Shown one piece after another: positions 8,014 through 15,841 of a stretch of DNA of 64,000 bases. Position 1 is the first letter of the stretch, and the number at the start of each line of letters is the position of its first letter. The translations under genes and the position numbers were made by a program. The notes beneath the pieces were generated by a model. It made no database searches. It had not been told where the DNA came from and worked only from the letters and a program-made list of their open reading frames with translations. The stretch is from the NCBI GenBank assembly GCA_964552955.1, contig CAZKIU010000007.1, forward strand, positions 43,541 through 107,540, in the 5' to 3' direction. Source of the stretch: UBA1413 sp964552955 (GTDB taxonomy: Bacteria > Bacteroidota > Bacteroidia > Bacteroidales > Prolixibacteraceae).

Positions 8014-9297
8014 ATGAAAGGATTGGTCCGGCTCCTGCTGGCGGGGGGATTGGCTTTGTTATGGACGGGCAACTCCCGTGCGCAGATCACCGCACCGGGT
8101 TCCTCTTTCGGGGGGGAGACCAGTTATCCCGTTTTCCAGGAAAAAGACCCTTTGTTTGTTTTCTGCACTGACCCGGGAGAGAAGGCGGCTGTATTAAGGG
8201 CTACCCTGGCCGGAGAGGCTCCCAGAACCTGGGAGTGGCAGAAGTTTAATCCCCAGAGCGGGGCGTTCGAATTCTTCCTCACGGAAAACAACAGCCAGCC
8301 TTTTTCGGAGATCGGGCCCCTTGAAGACGGCGGATACCGGGTGACCGTCACCTCGGGTGGCACCACTCAGGTCTGGCGGGCCTGGGTCTTCAACAACCAC
8401 AATGCAGTGGTGGCAGAGATCACCGATTCGGAGTGCGACCATTTTACCCTCAGGGGGACCCTCAGCGAACCGGCCCTGGTCTACTATGACCCCCAGAGCG
8501 GGGTGGCTGTGAACCTGAGCAAAAACCCGGAATTTGTGTGGCGGCAGGGCGATGAGGTGTTATCCCGTCAACCGGTCAGGCAGGTCTACGATCCTCCTGC
8601 CAAGGATACCGAATATACCCTGGAAGTCACCGATCAATGGGGCTGTTTCTCAGAGGTGAAAGTCACCTACAAGTCGATCGTTACCAAAGCCTCTTTCACC
8701 GCCGATCCCATGAACGGGGAAGCACCGCTGACGGTCACCTTCAACAATACCTCCGAAAACGGACAGCCGGGATCATATGAGTGGTTTATTTTCAGGGATC
8801 TGGATGAAATCAAACGGGAATCGGAGAAAACCACCTTGCCCGTCGACAGCATCATGGAGGTATACTACAATGACAATCCGGTTTATACTTTCGAATGGTC
8901 GGGGACCTATATGGTGAAGCTGGTTTCCAAAAACGAATTCTGCACCGATACGGCCTGGCTGGAGGATTATATTATTGCCGACACGTCGTTTGTGGCGGCC
9001 CCCAATGTCTTCACACCCAATGGCGATGGCACCAACGACAATTTCGTGGTGAAGTTCTGGTCAATGGAGCGGGTGAAGATCTCGGTTTTCAACCGGTGGG
9101 GGCGCACGGTCCACGTGTGGGAAAGCAATAATGTCCGCGGTTTTGAGGATACTTTCACGGAGAGTGTCTGGGATGGCCGTATCGGAGGCCGCCTGGCCAG
9201 TCCGGGTGTATATTTTTATGTTATCGAAGGCATCGGCCGCGATGGAAAGAAGCGGTGGAAACATGGGGATGTGTATTTGATCCGGGGCAAAGAGTAG
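8014..9297 (+). CDS. Secreted PKD-domain protein with CHU_C / type B T9SS sorting domain
   Basis: Predicted secreted or surface-attached protein of 427 residues. A Sec signal peptide lies at 1-23 (from MKGLVRLLLAGG, ending NSRAQ). The body holds immunoglobulin-like segments, including a PKD-like domain (ASFTADPMNGEAPLTVTFNN). The end is a gliding-motility-associated C-terminal domain (APNVFTPNGDGTNDNF, ISVFNRWGRTV, SPGVYFYVIEG), known as the type B export signal of the type IX secretion system. Upstream ATG at 8008 and GTG at 8005 are possible, but 8014 gives the cleanest signal peptide. Its T9SS partners are not in the window; ligand unknown. Confidence 0.9.
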   Translation: MKGLVRLLLAGGLALLWTGNSRAQITAPGSSFGGETSYPVFQEKDPLFVFCTDPGEKAAVLRATLAGEAPRTWEWQKFNPQSGAFEFFLTENNSQPFSEIGPLEDGGYRVTVTSGGTTQVWRAWVFNNHNAVVAEITDSECDHFTLRGTLSEPALVYYDPQSGVAVNLSKNPEFVWRQGDEVLSRQPVRQVYDPPAKDTEYTLEVTDQWGCFSEVKVTYKSIVTKASFTADPMNGEAPLTVTFNNTSENGQPGSYEWFIFRDLDEIKRESEKTTLPVDSIMEVYYNDNPVYTFEWSGTYMVKLVSKNEFCTDTAWLEDYIIADTSFVAAPNVFTPNGDGTNDNFVVKFWSMERVKISVFNRWGRTVHVWESNNVRGFEDTFTESVWDGRIGGRLASPGVYFYVIEGIGRDGKKRWKHGDVYLIRGKE

Positions 9298-9315
9298 TCC
9301 ACCGTGCCGGGAAGA

Positions 9316-9365
9316 TTAATCCCGCATCCTGGGCCTTTAATCGGGAGGTTTAATCCCGCATTCTG
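9316..9365. repeat. Short direct repeat downstream of the CHU_C gene
   Basis: The 16-base motif TTAATCCCGCATCCTG (9316-9331) recurs with one change at 9350-9365. A related TTTAATCGGGA lies between them, and GTTTAATCCCGCC also appears near 39445. It could be a small dispersed intergenic element; function unknown. Confidence 0.4.
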
Positions 9366-9368
9366 ACC

Positions 9369-9418
9369 CTATAAAAAGAAAGAGGCCGTCCTGATGGACA
9401 GCCTCTTTCTTTTTATAG
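9369..9418. terminator. Bidirectional intrinsic terminator
   Basis: A perfect 18-bp inverted repeat: CTATAAAAAGAAAGAGGC at 9369-9386 pairs with 9401-9418 across a 14-base loop. It has A-rich and T-rich arms, so it works in both directions. It sits between the convergent CHU_C gene and the EF-G paralogue. Confidence 0.9.
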
Positions 9419-9433
9419 CTCCGGAGCCAGGGA

Positions 9434-11590
9434 CTATTCTTCTTCCTGTTCTGCCTCGTAGGCTTTCAGGAGGGCTTCCTGGACGTCGGCAGGCACCTTT
9501 TCGTAGGAGTTGAAGCTCATCTTGAACAATCCTTTGCCCCCGGTGAGGGAACTCAGAGAGGTATTGTATTTGTTCATTTCCTTGAGCGGTACGCGGGCCG
9601 AGATCTTCTCAAATCCCTTTTCGGAGCCCATGCCCATGATCAGGGCACGACGCCCCTGAAGGTCGCTCATCACGTCGCCCATTCTTTCGCCGGGGACCCA
9701 TATCTCCAGGTCATAGATGGGTTCGAGGATCTTGGGATTGGCTTTCTTGAAGGCCTGGCTGAAGGCATTGCGGCCTGCCAGTTTAAAGGAGATTTCGTTG
9801 GAGTCGACAGGGTGCATCTTTCCGTCGTAAACGTAAACGATGATATCGCGGGCATAGGATCCGGTGAGGGGACCCTGTTCGATTTTCTCCATGATTCCTT
9901 TGAGGATAGCCGGCATAAAACGACCGTCGATCGATCCGCCAACTATGCAGTTGCAGTAAAGGAGTTTACCTCCCCAGGGCAGGTTATGTTCCTGGGTATC
10001 CCTGACCGAGAGCTTGTATTCCTTGCCATCGAGGACGAACCCGTTGCGGGGGGCACCTCCCTCTTCCAGCGGTTCGATAATCATGTGTACTTCACCAAAC
10101 TGACCGGCACCTCCCGACTGTTTCTTGTGGCGGTAGTCGGCCTGTGAAGGTTTGGTGATCGTCTCACGGTAGGGAATCCGGGGCTCCTTGTAGTCGACTT
10201 CGATCTTGTAGACATTGTCAAAGAACCACTTGAGGACGTTCATGTGGTATTCGCCCTGGTTGTGAACGATCAACTGGCGGAGTTCCTTGGAGTATTCGAT
10301 GATATAGGTAGGATCCTCGTACTTGATGCGGTTCAGGACTTCGCCTACCTTCTCGTCGTCGGATTCATTCACGGCCTTGACCGCCACCCGGTGACGGGGG
10401 GTGGGGAATTCCATCGGGCCAAACTGTGTTCCGGCTTCCTTAAGGGTCAGTGAATGGTTATACTTGGTGTCTTTGAGTTTCACCGTACAGCCTATATCGC
10501 CGGCGAGAATCTCGGGCACCTTCACCCTGTTCCTGCCTGCGGTAACGAAGAGCTGTGAGAGCCTCTCCTTGGAACCATTGTTTGTATTGACCAGGTCGAT
10601 GCTCTCGGTCACTTTTCCCGACATCATCTTGAAGAAGGTGATCTCACCCACGTGTGATTCAATGGCGGTCTTAAAGACGAAGAGGGAAGGGACTTCCGAT
10701 TCTGACATGGTGACTTCCTTCCCGGCGACGATATTACGCATGGGCATTTCGTGCGGGGCGGGACCGGCTTCGCCGATGAATTCCATCAGGCGGCCAATGC
10801 CGATGCTTCTCTTGGCGCAACTGCACATCACCGGGAAGAGATCGCGCTGGCGCACCCCGATACGCATCCCTTTGAGGACTTCCGCTTCGGTCAGGGTACC
10901 TTCTTCAAAGTAACGCTCCATGAGGGCTTCGTCGTTCTCGGCGGCCATCTCGAAAAGCTGGTTCTGGAAATCTTCAGCCCTGGATTGTTCCGATGCCGGG
11001 ATGTCAAGGATCTGCGGCTGACCGCCATCCTTGCCATATTTGTACATTTTCATCTTCAGCACATCGATGATGGCACTAAAGGTGGGACCTGATTCCAGAG
11101 GATATTGCACCACGGTGACCTTGTTCCCGTAGGAATTGCGGCATTTTTCGAGGGCGTTGTCGAAATTGGCGTTTTCATGGTCGAGGCCGTTGAAAACGAA
11201 GGTCAGTGGGGTGTGCTTGGCATCGGCAAGACGGAAGGCTGCTTCCGTACCGGCTTCCACTCCGGCCGAGGCGTTGATCAGGATCAGCCCCATATCGGCG
11301 ACCTCCAGCGATGAGGCCACGCTCCCGCTGAGGTCATCCATCCCCGGGGTGTCGAGAATATTCAGCTTTTTGTCATTGTACTCAGCATACAACACCGAGG
11401 AAAATACCGTATTGCCATATTCCTGTTCAATAGGGTTGAAGTCAGAGACCGTGTTTTTGGCGGTCACTTCCCCCTTGCGGTTGATGACTCCACCCTCGAG
11501 CAGCATGGCTTCCGCGAGGGTGGTTTTACCACTGCCGGCATTTCCAAGCAAGGCAACGTTACGAATTTGTTCAGTCTTATAAACTTTCAT
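9434..11590 (-). CDS. EF-G-like translational GTPase paralogue (EF-G2) with degenerate GTPase motifs
   Basis: A full EF-G architecture of 718 residues with domains II-V intact (KQSGGAGQFGEVHMIIEPLE, the RALIMGMG loop of domain V). The GTPase domain departs from EF-G: G1 is GNAGSGKTT (16-24); the switch I RGITI box is not recognisable; G3 is DTPGMDD (80-86), so the catalytic His after DTPG is Met; and G4 is NGLD (134-137) instead of NKxD. A Bacteroides EF-G paralogue has been reported, as I recall, to support translation without GTP hydrolysis, and this protein fits that class. The true fusA is at 15842-17959. It is monocistronic and flanked by a terminator. Confidence 0.88.
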   Translation of the reverse strand: MKVYKTEQIRNVALLGNAGSGKTTLAEAMLLEGGVINRKGEVTAKNTVSDFNPIEQEYGNTVFSSVLYAEYNDKKLNILDTPGMDDLSGSVASSLEVADMGLILINASAGVEAGTEAAFRLADAKHTPLTFVFNGLDHENANFDNALEKCRNSYGNKVTVVQYPLESGPTFSAIIDVLKMKMYKYGKDGGQPQILDIPASEQSRAEDFQNQLFEMAAENDEALMERYFEEGTLTEAEVLKGMRIGVRQRDLFPVMCSCAKRSIGIGRLMEFIGEAGPAPHEMPMRNIVAGKEVTMSESEVPSLFVFKTAIESHVGEITFFKMMSGKVTESIDLVNTNNGSKERLSQLFVTAGRNRVKVPEILAGDIGCTVKLKDTKYNHSLTLKEAGTQFGPMEFPTPRHRVAVKAVNESDDEKVGEVLNRIKYEDPTYIIEYSKELRQLIVHNQGEYHMNVLKWFFDNVYKIEVDYKEPRIPYRETITKPSQADYRHKKQSGGAGQFGEVHMIIEPLEEGGAPRNGFVLDGKEYKLSVRDTQEHNLPWGGKLLYCNCIVGGSIDGRFMPAILKGIMEKIEQGPLTGSYARDIIVYVYDGKMHPVDSNEISFKLAGRNAFSQAFKKANPKILEPIYDLEIWVPGERMGDVMSDLQGRRALIMGMGSEKGFEKISARVPLKEMNKYNTSLSSLTGGKGLFKMSFNSYEKVPADVQEALLKAYEAEQEEE

Positions 11591-11757
11591 GATATCTTAT
11601 TTAGAATGAATAATTTTCGTGGTCAGAACGAAAAAACCGCTATCAAAGTCGCCAAAAATAGTAATAATTTAGTAACAATCGAGAGGAATGGTTTTTTGAA
11701 AAAGAAAGTTTCAGAGGGGCGGATTAATTTTATACCTTTCCTCCCGATAAACCTAGT

Positions 11758-13953
11758 ATGCCCGGTTTCCCTTACATAATTCAGCCCGATGCCATGGACT
11801 GTGGTCCGGTTTGCCTTAAAATGGTGGCCCGTTATTATGGGCGTGATCTCCGGCTTGGCAGACTGCGTAAGCTGACCTATCAGACCAGGGAGGGGGTCTC
11901 CCTCCTGTCCATGGCCGATGCGGCCACCGGGTGCGGCTTCAGAAGCCAGGGGGTGCGTCTGCCCGTCTCCGGCCTGGAAGCGATTCCCCTGCCCGCTATC
12001 CTGCACTGGGAACAGAACCATTATGTGGTGCTCTACAAGATCAGAAAACAACGGAAGGGAACAGGTTATAGGATCGCTGATCCGGCCTCCGGACTGCGGG
12101 AAGTTACGGGAGAAGAGCTTCTCCAGGCCTGGGCGTCGACACATGTAGGGGAGGAGCCTGCCGGCATCGCCCTCCTTCTGGAGACTACCCCCCGCTTTTT
12201 CAAGGAAGAGGATGAACCTGAGGAGCGCCGTGGCCTCCGGTTCTTCGGGCGTTACCTCCGCCCTTACCGGAAGCTCCTGGTCCAGCTGATGACCGGGTTC
12301 CTGACGGCCAGCCTGATCAGCCTCCTCTTTCCCTTCCTGACCCAGGCCATCGTCGACGTGGGCATCGGCACCCGCGATGCCAGCTTTATTGTTCTGGTGC
12401 TGCTGGCTCAGCTGCTGCTGATGGCAGGGCAGGCCGCCCTGGGATTCATCCGGAGCTGGATCATGCTCCACATGAGCGCCCGCATCAGCATCAGCCTCAT
12501 CTCTGACTTCCTGATCAGGCTCATGAAAATGCCCGTGAGCTTCTTCGATACCCGGATGACCGGTGATTTGCGTCAACGGATCGAAGACAATACCCGGATT
12601 CATGCGTTCCTCACCACGCAGCTGGTCAGCATCTCCTTCGGGGTGTTCATGCTCTTGATCTACAGTGTCGTGCTGGCCCTTTACAGCTGGAAGATCTTCC
12701 TGGTCTTCCTGGCGGGAAGTGCCGTGTATATAGGATGGATCCTGATGTTCCTGAAGAAGAGGCGCGAACTGGACAACCGGAGGTTCGAGGCGCTGGCCGC
12801 GAACCAGTCGAATCTTTACCAGTTGATCACGGGGATGCAGGAGATCAAGCTCAACAATTGTGAAAAGCGCAAACGGTGGGAGTGGGAGCGGATCCAGGTG
12901 AGGCTTTTCAGGGTGAGTGAGAAAGCCCTGATGCTGCATCAGCGGCAGCAGGCCGGCTCGCTATTTATTCATCAGGCTAAGAATATACTCATTATTTATA
13001 TGGCCGCCCGGTCGGTTCTTGATGGCGGCATGACCCTGGGGATGCTCATGGCGGTGCAGTTTATCCTCGGTCAGCTCAACGTTCCGCTGCAGGAGTTCAT
13101 GCCGTTTGCCGCAGCCGCCCAGGATGCCCGTATCAGTCTCGACCGCCTGGGCGAGATCCACCAGTCAGAGGAGGAGAACGAACTGGAGGGGCCGGTCGAT
13201 GTGCTGCCTGAAGCGCGTGATCTGCTCCTGGAGCGGGTCAGCTTCCGCTATGAGGGACCCCGGTCGCCCAAAGTCCTCGACGAGGTCACCCTGAATATTC
13301 CCCGGAACAAGGTGACGGCCATCGTGGGGCCCAGCGGGAGCGGCAAGACGACCCTGATCAAGCTCCTGCTGGGCTTCTATCCTCCCGTGGAGGGAGAGAT
13401 CAGGGTAGGGGAGGTTCCCCTGGGGAGCTTCAATAAGACCTTCTGGCGCAGCCAGTGCGGGGTGGTCATGCAGGATGGTTTTATTTTCTCAGACACCATC
13501 GCGGGCAATGTGGCCCCCGGGGAGGAGCTTCCCGATAAGGAGGCCCTCACCGAGGCCCTGCGTATCGCCCATGCCACTCCCTTCATTGAGGCGCTGCCCC
13601 TGGGCCTCCAAACCAGGGTGGGGCAGGAGGGATCGGGCCTCAGCCAGGGTCAGAAACAACGGCTGCTCATCGCCCGTGCGGTCTACCGGAATCCGGCCTT
13701 CCTCTTCCTCGACGAAGCCACCAATGCCCTGGATGCGACCAATGAACGGACGATTCTGGAAAACCTCGGCTCCTTTTACCGCACCCGTACGGTGGTGGTG
13801 GTCGCCCACCGGTTGAGTACCGTCAGAAAGGCCGACCAGATTGTGGTCCTCGACAAGGGAAGGGTGACCGAAACAGGAACCCATGAGGAGCTGACGGCAC
13901 GCCGGGGTACCTACTATCAACTGGTGAAAAATCAATTGGAACTGGGAACATGA
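11758..13953 (+). CDS. C39-peptidase ABC exporter (bacteriocin/peptide processing type)
   Basis: Peptidase-containing ABC transporter of 731 residues. The N-terminal C39 cysteine protease has Cys15 (DCGPVCL), His88 (QNHYVVL) and Asp108 (IADP), so it should cleave double-glycine leader peptides. A six-helix ABC membrane domain spans about 155-440. The ATPase domain has Walker A GPSGSGKTT (about 524), signature LSQGQ (about 628), Walker B FLFLDEATNALD and the H-loop AHRLST. Its stop overlaps the next gene's start (ATGA), so it is translationally coupled to the fusion protein. No leader-peptide substrate gene is visible nearby; the cargo is unknown. Confidence 0.93.
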   Translation: MPGFPYIIQPDAMDCGPVCLKMVARYYGRDLRLGRLRKLTYQTREGVSLLSMADAATGCGFRSQGVRLPVSGLEAIPLPAILHWEQNHYVVLYKIRKQRKGTGYRIADPASGLREVTGEELLQAWASTHVGEEPAGIALLLETTPRFFKEEDEPEERRGLRFFGRYLRPYRKLLVQLMTGFLTASLISLLFPFLTQAIVDVGIGTRDASFIVLVLLAQLLLMAGQAALGFIRSWIMLHMSARISISLISDFLIRLMKMPVSFFDTRMTGDLRQRIEDNTRIHAFLTTQLVSISFGVFMLLIYSVVLALYSWKIFLVFLAGSAVYIGWILMFLKKRRELDNRRFEALAANQSNLYQLITGMQEIKLNNCEKRKRWEWERIQVRLFRVSEKALMLHQRQQAGSLFIHQAKNILIIYMAARSVLDGGMTLGMLMAVQFILGQLNVPLQEFMPFAAAAQDARISLDRLGEIHQSEEENELEGPVDVLPEARDLLLERVSFRYEGPRSPKVLDEVTLNIPRNKVTAIVGPSGSGKTTLIKLLLGFYPPVEGEIRVGEVPLGSFNKTFWRSQCGVVMQDGFIFSDTIAGNVAPGEELPDKEALTEALRIAHATPFIEALPLGLQTRVGQEGSGLSQGQKQRLLIARAVYRNPAFLFLDEATNALDATNERTILENLGSFYRTRTVVVVAHRLSTVRKADQIVVLDKGRVTETGTHEELTARRGTYYQLVKNQLELGT

Positions 13954-14567
13954 CACAAGGGAAAGATACGACAGCCTTCAGGAGCCAGGAGGCCCGGGAG
14001 GTGCTGGAAACACCGCCGGGGTGGCTGATCCGGCGGGGCAACCTGCTGGTGACGCTCCTGTTTCTTATGTTGCTGTTCCTGAGCGGCGTCATCAGGTATC
14101 CTGAAAAAGTCAGGGGCCGGGTGGTGCTGTCGGAGGTCGCTGACCCGGAAGGGCCCACCGCCGTGATGGAGTTGCCGGCTGCTGCTGCGGATAAACTGGT
14201 GCCCGGCATGGTGGTGCACATTGGCCTAGACCATTACCCTGCCGCTGAATGGGGTCTCCTCGAAGGCACGCTGACGGCCCTCTCCCCGGCACCTCACGGT
14301 CAGGATAAGGAAAGCCCCGCGCAATCCCATACGGAGGCAGCAATAGCAGGGTCGTTGAAGCCGGCAGCTCCCGGCCAACAGATGGAACATCCCGTGCAGG
14401 CCCTGATCACCCTGCCTGCCAACAACACTTCCACCTCGGGAAAAACCCTCCCCTGCCAGCCGGGAATGGAGGGCGACGCCGTGATCTCCCTCCCCGGCAA
14501 AAGTCTCCTTCTCCGGTTGATCCCCCCGCTGGCCAATCTCTCCGGAAATCAGAAGTTAACCCATTGA
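13950..14567 (+). CDS. Minimal HlyD-like membrane fusion protein, lacking hairpin and lipoyl domains
   Basis: Predicted periplasmic adaptor for the C39 exporter. It has an N-terminal cytoplasmic tail, one membrane helix at 31-48, then VIRYPEKVRGRVVL, which is how Bacteroidota HlyD proteins begin after the membrane. It then passes straight into the C-terminal beta-barrel (VPGMVVHIGLDHYPAAEWG, SGKTLPCQPGMEGDAVI). The lipoyl/barrel-sandwich and long coiled-coil hairpin that normally lie between are missing, so it is 205 residues instead of about 380-430. The frame is uninterrupted and coupled to the upstream gene, so it looks like an in-frame internal deletion or a genuinely short form. Without the hairpin it should not reach a TolC-like channel. 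Confidence 0.75.
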   Translation: MTQGKDTTAFRSQEAREVLETPPGWLIRRGNLLVTLLFLMLLFLSGVIRYPEKVRGRVVLSEVADPEGPTAVMELPAAAADKLVPGMVVHIGLDHYPAAEWGLLEGTLTALSPAPHGQDKESPAQSHTEAAIAGSLKPAAPGQQMEHPVQALITLPANNTSTSGKTLPCQPGMEGDAVISLPGKSLLLRLIPPLANLSGNQKLTH

Positions 14568-14640
14568 GAATTCAAGGGTAAAAGAGACCCCGGTTTCTGC
14601 TTTTTTTCTCCAAATCAATCCATTATTAACTGGAAATGTG

Positions 14641-14722
14641 TACTTTTGCGTGCCATTTTTGGGAGAAGTAACGTATTTTATTCCCGAAAATCATTGGAAT
14701 TCAAGAATTATACATACTTTTG
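14641..14722 (+). promoter_or_regulatory. Tandem promoter-like elements upstream of rpsL
   Basis: TACTTTTG occurs twice, at 14641-14648 and 14715-14722, both perfect TAnnTTTG -7 boxes, each followed by a similar GC.GTCCATTTTT-like stretch. The second has ATTG at 14693-14696, 18 bases upstream, as a possible -33 box. They would drive the rpsL-rpsG-fusA operon; the repeated layout suggests promoter duplication. Confidence 0.6.
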
Positions 14723-14766
14723 CAGTCCATTTTTTCAAATTATTAACGTAGAAAAAACAGGTATTT

Positions 14767-15174
14767 ATGCCAACGATTCAACAGTTAGTTAGAAAAGGAA
14801 GACAAAGTAAAGTCGACAAGAGCAAATCGCCTGCTCTTGATTCGTGTCCGCAGCGCCGCGGGGTATGCGTGCGGGTATACACTACCACGCCGAAGAAGCC
14901 GAATTCAGCCATGCGTAAGGTGGCCAGGGTCCGACTGACCAATGGCAAGGAAGTGAATGCTTACATTCCGGGCGAAGGGCACAATCTTCAGGAGCACTCG
15001 ATCGTGCTGGTGCGTGGCGGCAGGGTAAAAGACCTTCCGGGCGTACGGTACCACCTGGTGCGTGGGGCCCTCGATACCGCCGGAGTGGAAGGACGCCTGC
15101 AGCGTCGTTCCAAATATGGCGCCAAAAGGCCCAAAGCCGGAAAAGCACCTGCAACCGCCGGTAAGAAGAAATAA
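14767..15174 (+). CDS. rpsL: 30S ribosomal protein S12
   Basis: Decoding-centre protein of the small subunit, 135 residues. The signature KPNSAMRKVARVRL and the loop GGRVKDLPGVRYH are intact, without the common streptomycin-resistance substitutions at the two key Lys residues. It has a Lys/Ala-rich C-terminal tail. First gene of the str operon. Confidence 0.98.
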   Translation: MPTIQQLVRKGRQSKVDKSKSPALDSCPQRRGVCVRVYTTTPKKPNSAMRKVARVRLTNGKEVNAYIPGEGHNLQEHSIVLVRGGRVKDLPGVRYHLVRGALDTAGVEGRLQRRSKYGAKRPKAGKAPATAGKKK

Positions 15175-15232
15175 AGCAAATTAAGAACAACGTTCATTTA
15201 AGTTAATGCTAAGTGGTTTGGTTGAGTAAGTG

Positions 15233-15261
15233 GCTTCTCTTTTTTTGTCTTCCGGAGAAGC
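15233..15261 (+). promoter_or_regulatory. Hairpin in the rpsL-rpsG spacer
   Basis: GCTTCTC (15233-15239) pairs perfectly with GAGAAGC (15255-15261) over a 15-base loop within a 140-base spacer, much longer than other spacers in this ribosomal block. In E. coli the same spacer is the S7 autoregulatory site. A similar role here is inference only. Confidence 0.4.
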
Positions 15262-15314
15262 GCTGAAGACACCGCCTGTGGGCAGCCAATTTAAATAACA
15301 CTAAAAACAAGAAA

Positions 15315-15791
15315 ATGAGAAAAACAAAACCAAAGAAGAGACATCTTCTTCCCGATCCCAAGTTCAATGATGTATTGGTGACCCGTTTTGTGAATGACCT
15401 GATGAAAGACGGGAAAAAGTCAGTGGCCTACACGATTTTCTATGATACCCTCGAACTGGTTGGCAAGAGGATGAAAAACGACGATGTAGCTCCGCTGGAC
15501 GTCTGGAAAAAAGCCCTTGAGAACATCACCCCCCAGGTAGAAGTCAAGAGCCGCCGCGTGGGCGGTGCCAACTTCCAGGTGCCGATGGAGATCCGCAACG
15601 AGCGGAAAGTGGCCATCAGTATCAAGAACATGATTCTTTTTGCCGGCAAACGCTCAGGCAAGTCTATGGCCGACAAACTCTCTGCAGAGATAGTGGCTGC
15701 CTTCAACCTGGAAGGGGGCGCCTATAAGAAGAAAGAAGATACCCACCGAATGGCCGAAGCCAACCGTGCTTTCGCCCATTTCAGATTTTAA
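15315..15791 (+). CDS. rpsG: 30S ribosomal protein S7
   Basis: Small-subunit head assembly protein that nucleates the 3' domain of 16S rRNA, 158 residues. Shows QVEVKSRRVGGANFQVPMEI and the C-terminal EANRAFAHFRF. Lies between rpsL and fusA as in most bacteria. Confidence 0.98.
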   Translation: MRKTKPKKRHLLPDPKFNDVLVTRFVNDLMKDGKKSVAYTIFYDTLELVGKRMKNDDVAPLDVWKKALENITPQVEVKSRRVGGANFQVPMEIRNERKVAISIKNMILFAGKRSGKSMADKLSAEIVAAFNLEGGAYKKKEDTHRMAEANRAFAHFRF

Positions 15792-15841
15792 CGGCCGTTA
15801 TCATCTCCGGTTATACCATAATATAATGTAAAGAGAACCGA

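Noticed and set aside
9434..11590. Tetracycline-resistance ribosomal protection protein
   Set aside because: G motifs and the domain IV sequence follow the Bacteroidota EF-G-like paralogue; TetM/TetQ-type proteins keep the DTPGH and NKxD motifs.
11591..11757. A leader-peptide gene for the C39 exporter
   Set aside because: The short open frames here have no Gly-Gly leader and are A/T-rich non-coding in character; the region is the divergent gap to the EF-G paralogue.
11623..12939. A 438-codon open frame on the - strand
   Set aside because: Antisense to the C39 exporter gene, rich in His, Gln and Pro from complementary codons, and without recognisable domains.
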